Below, piece by piece: positions 62,386 to 64,000 of a stretch of 64,000 bases of DNA. The stretch comes from Pseudomonas putida (GTDB lineage Bacteria; Pseudomonadota; Gammaproteobacteria; Pseudomonadales; Pseudomonadaceae). Positions within the stretch are counted from its first letter, which is position 1, and every line of letters starts with the position of its first letter. The stretch covers positions 620,001 through 684,000 of the forward strand of contig NZ_MINI01000048.1 in NCBI RefSeq assembly GCF_002906855.1. The letters are read 5' to 3'. The position numbers and the translations under genes are program-made. Below the pieces are notes generated by a model. The model had not been told where the DNA came from and made no database searches. It was given only the letters and a program-made list of their open reading frames with translations.

Positions 62386-62832
62386 TCAGACGTGACGCTG
62401 CTTGTTAGCCTTGCCCCGCGGCAACCGGCAACGGTCGCTCTGCTCGGCCAGGCGCGCAGCATAAGCGGCCTTGACGCTGAAGCCGCCACTGCGGGCAGGC
62501 TGCTCGGCAACCTTGGCGGGCTGGGCAGGCTTGGCCGCAACAGCCGTGCTGACAACCTTGCCAGCCGGCTTGGCCACGGCCGCCACAGGTGCCTCTTCAG
62601 CCGGCGCTGCCGCCGCCTTGGCGGTCTTGCGCAGTTCAGCCAGCGATGGCGTCTTGTTCTTCGAGGCCGAAGCCGCGTCCGGTTTGTCCAGCGAACGCTG
62701 GCACGATTTGCAGGATACGTCCGCGGTCACGGCAGTGCTGACAAGGGTCTGACTGCTGCGCCCACAGGCGGAATCGAGGCCATTGGTGGAAAAGTGAGTA
62801 ACCAAAACCGAACATCTCCGATGCGTTGTCAT
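62386..62832 (-). CDS. hypothetical protein with N-terminal Cys cluster
   Basis: 148 residues. N-terminal part has ACGRSSQ and VSCKSCQRSL, a possible zinc site (three Cys). An Ala/Pro/Lys-rich middle follows (residues 65-120), then a basic C-terminus. The start is uncertain: ATG at 62832 has no clear Shine-Dalgarno, and an in-frame TTG near VTHFSTNGLD, preceded by ggag, would shorten it by about 10 residues. A competing frame at 62944-62636 overlaps it. Function unknown. Confidence 0.65.
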   Translation of the reverse strand: MTTHRRCSVLVTHFSTNGLDSACGRSSQTLVSTAVTADVSCKSCQRSLDKPDAASASKNKTPSLAELRKTAKAAAAPAEEAPVAAVAKPAGKVVSTAVAAKPAQPAKVAEQPARSGGFSVKAAYAARLAEQSDRCRLPRGKANKQRHV

Positions 62833-63065
62833 TGAAGCGGGCGGCATTCTCGCACAGGATGCAGGGTCTTGCCGAACGGGCCGGCTTCACCACGACCACT
62901 GGCACCGGACAACAGGGCTGGCACATTGCCATAATCACAGGCATGCTAGCCCGTTCGGAAGTCCGGCTTTATAGTGCGCAGCCGCGGTCCTGGCCTGTGC
63001 AGATACCGGCATACACCGTGCATGTTCTCTACCTGCCATCGCCAGCCCAATCGCAGGACCAACGC

Positions 63066-64000
63066 TTGACCGATCTCAATCATCCGACTCTGCTGCGCCC
63101 CGCTTCGCCGGCCCCAGTCGCTTCGCTGCGTGGTTCGGTCAAAGGTGCGCTGGCCCTGCTGGCCCTGATCCTGCTGGCTCTGCTGCTGTGGCAACTGTTC
63201 TCGCAGTTCCGCCACACCCAGGCTGACCAGCGCCAGCTGAACCTGGACGCGAGCGCCGAACTCGCCGACCACCTGAGCCTGAACATGGCGCTCAAGGCCC
63301 AGCAGGCCATCAATGTGGTCCAGCCCTACGTCAAAGCGCCGGCGCCCGCCGCGCTGCCGAGCCTGCTGGCGACCCTGCGCGAACGCCTGCCCGCCCTGCG
63401 CGACTTGGCCTGGCTGGACCATGCCGGGCAACTGCTCAGCGATAGTCTGGCCGGCAGCCCCGACCGCCAGTTGATTGACGAGCTGGTCGAACTGAACCAA
63501 GGCCGCAGCTACTTTTTCGCCAACTCGGCGGACAACCGCACTGTCTACCTGCTGTTACGCCAAACGGCGGAACAGGATCGCGGCTACTGGCTGCTACGCC
63601 TGTCACCGGACTATTACCAGGCGCTCACCGTGCACCTGGACGGCCCCGGCCACCCGCTGTGGCTGCTGGAAAACAGCCGCAGCGGCGAAGTACTGGAACG
63701 CCATGCCCCGGCACAGACCAGCGGCGAACCGCTGCAAAGCGTGATGCTCGCCTTCATCGACAACAGCGCCTGGCAATTGCGTGGCCTGTTCGACGCCGGC
63801 CTGGCCCAGCAGAAGCTGCTGCCGGCACTGATTGGCAAGTGCCTGCTGGCGCTGTTCTGCGCCCTGCTGCCGGTGCTGGCGCTGGTCAACATGCGCCGTC
63901 GCCAGCGCGCGCTGCAGGAAGACCGCCGGCGCTACCAGGAAATCTTCGAAGGGACGGGCGTGGCCTTGTGCGTGCTGGATCTGTCGAGCCTGCCCGGCCA
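63066..64000 (+). CDS. morA: MorA-like sensor of cyclic-di-GMP signalling (5' part)
   Basis: Only the first 311 codons are in the window. TTG start at 63066 after agga. The N-terminal membrane helix (about 27-45, ALALLALILLALLLWQLF) and a second one near 253-276 (LPALIGKCLLALFCALLPVLALVNM) enclose a periplasmic sensor domain. After the second helix comes RYQEIFEGTGVALCVLDLSSLPG, the start of a PAS domain. By position next to gdhA/ettA and by layout this matches the pseudomonad MorA/PA4601 protein; its PAS repeats, GGDEF and EAL domains would be outside the window. Confidence 0.8.
   Translation, partial: MTDLNHPTLLRPASPAPVASLRGSVKGALALLALILLALLLWQLFSQFRHTQADQRQLNLDASAELADHLSLNMALKAQQAINVVQPYVKAPAPAALPSLLATLRERLPALRDLAWLDHAGQLLSDSLAGSPDRQLIDELVELNQGRSYFFANSADNRTVYLLLRQTAEQDRGYWLLRLSPDYYQALTVHLDGPGHPLWLLENSRSGEVLERHAPAQTSGEPLQSVMLAFIDNSAWQLRGLFDAGLAQQKLLPALIGKCLLALFCALLPVLALVNMRRRQRALQEDRRRYQEIFEGTGVALCVLDLSSLPG

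Noticed and set aside
62636..62944. Alternative minus-strand frame overlapping the Cys-containing hypothetical
   Set aside because: Its start MPVIMAMCQPCCPVPVV is less consistent with the codon pattern, and the overlapping frame with the CGRSS/CKSCQ residues continues to a normal stop at 62386.
1..64000. CRISPR array, prophage, insertion sequence or rRNA
   Set aside because: No regularly spaced direct repeats, no phage structural or integrase genes, no transposase and no rRNA stretch were seen. Repeats found are REP elements and one short tandem 11-mer.

Overview
The window is a G+C-rich bacterial chromosome segment that reads as Pseudomonas, most likely the P. putida group. The reasons are the housekeeping proteins, gene strings such as hemA-prfA-prmC-moeB-murI, lolB-ispE-tRNA-Gln-prs-rplY-pth-ychF and rplU-rpmA-cgtA-proB, the cryptic HolD-like gene beside rimI, mksFEB, a morA-like gene at the end, and many copies of the short REP palindrome with the core cgggcttg-cccgcgaa. 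The species call is made from memory of gene orders and was not searched.

Layout. 1-4660 (minus): a tightly overlapping operon for haem synthesis, translation termination and cofactor or wall enzymes (hemA, prfA, prmC, moeB, murI; murI runs off the left edge). 4661-5910: an AT-rich accessory strip with a broken type VI secretion gene (an Hcp N-terminal half fused to what looks like an effector tail). 5911-12697 (plus): a TPR lipoprotein, lolB, ispE, tRNA-Gln, prs, rplY, pth and ychF. 12898-14619: a SulP transporter. 14739-21525 (minus): a compact run of a DUF2955/HlyD/NodT efflux set, an AI-2E family permease, a CPA2 antiporter and PPK2, then a YcaC-type hydrolase. 22371-26086: a zntB/corA remnant followed by a SnoaL-like, NCS1 permease and aldehyde dehydrogenase cassette. 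26160-31609 (minus): a mechanosensitive channel, the ada and alkA-type alkylation repair pair, and an MFS pump.

32047-39435: a second MFS protein (Fsr-like), an orphan fecR behind a Fur-like site, tRNA-Met, a LysE exporter divergent from a LysR regulator, an M15 peptidase, an unrecognised secreted protein, rimI and the HolD-like gene. 39622-44424: the mksF-mksE-mksB condensin operon. 44541-51416: creA-proB, cgtA, rplU-rpmA, ispB, a YjdM/PhnA-like protein, a Fur-box gene and fklB. 51575-58842: yqhA, a Lon-like protease, a DUF3015/DUF4105 pair, a small lipoprotein and a GreA/GreB-fold protein. 58880-64000: gdhA, ettA, a Cys-containing hypothetical and the 5' part of morA.

Most of the window is core genome. 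I found no clearly undescribed defence or biosynthetic system. The parts most worth a second look are the Hcp-effector fusion scar, the stable-RNA promoter buried in ispE, the fecR without a sigma gene, the zntB remnant beside the permease/dehydrogenase cassette, and the two Fur-type sites. Start codons were moved inward from the longest open frame wherever conserved N-termini, signal peptides or Shine-Dalgarno spacing supported it.
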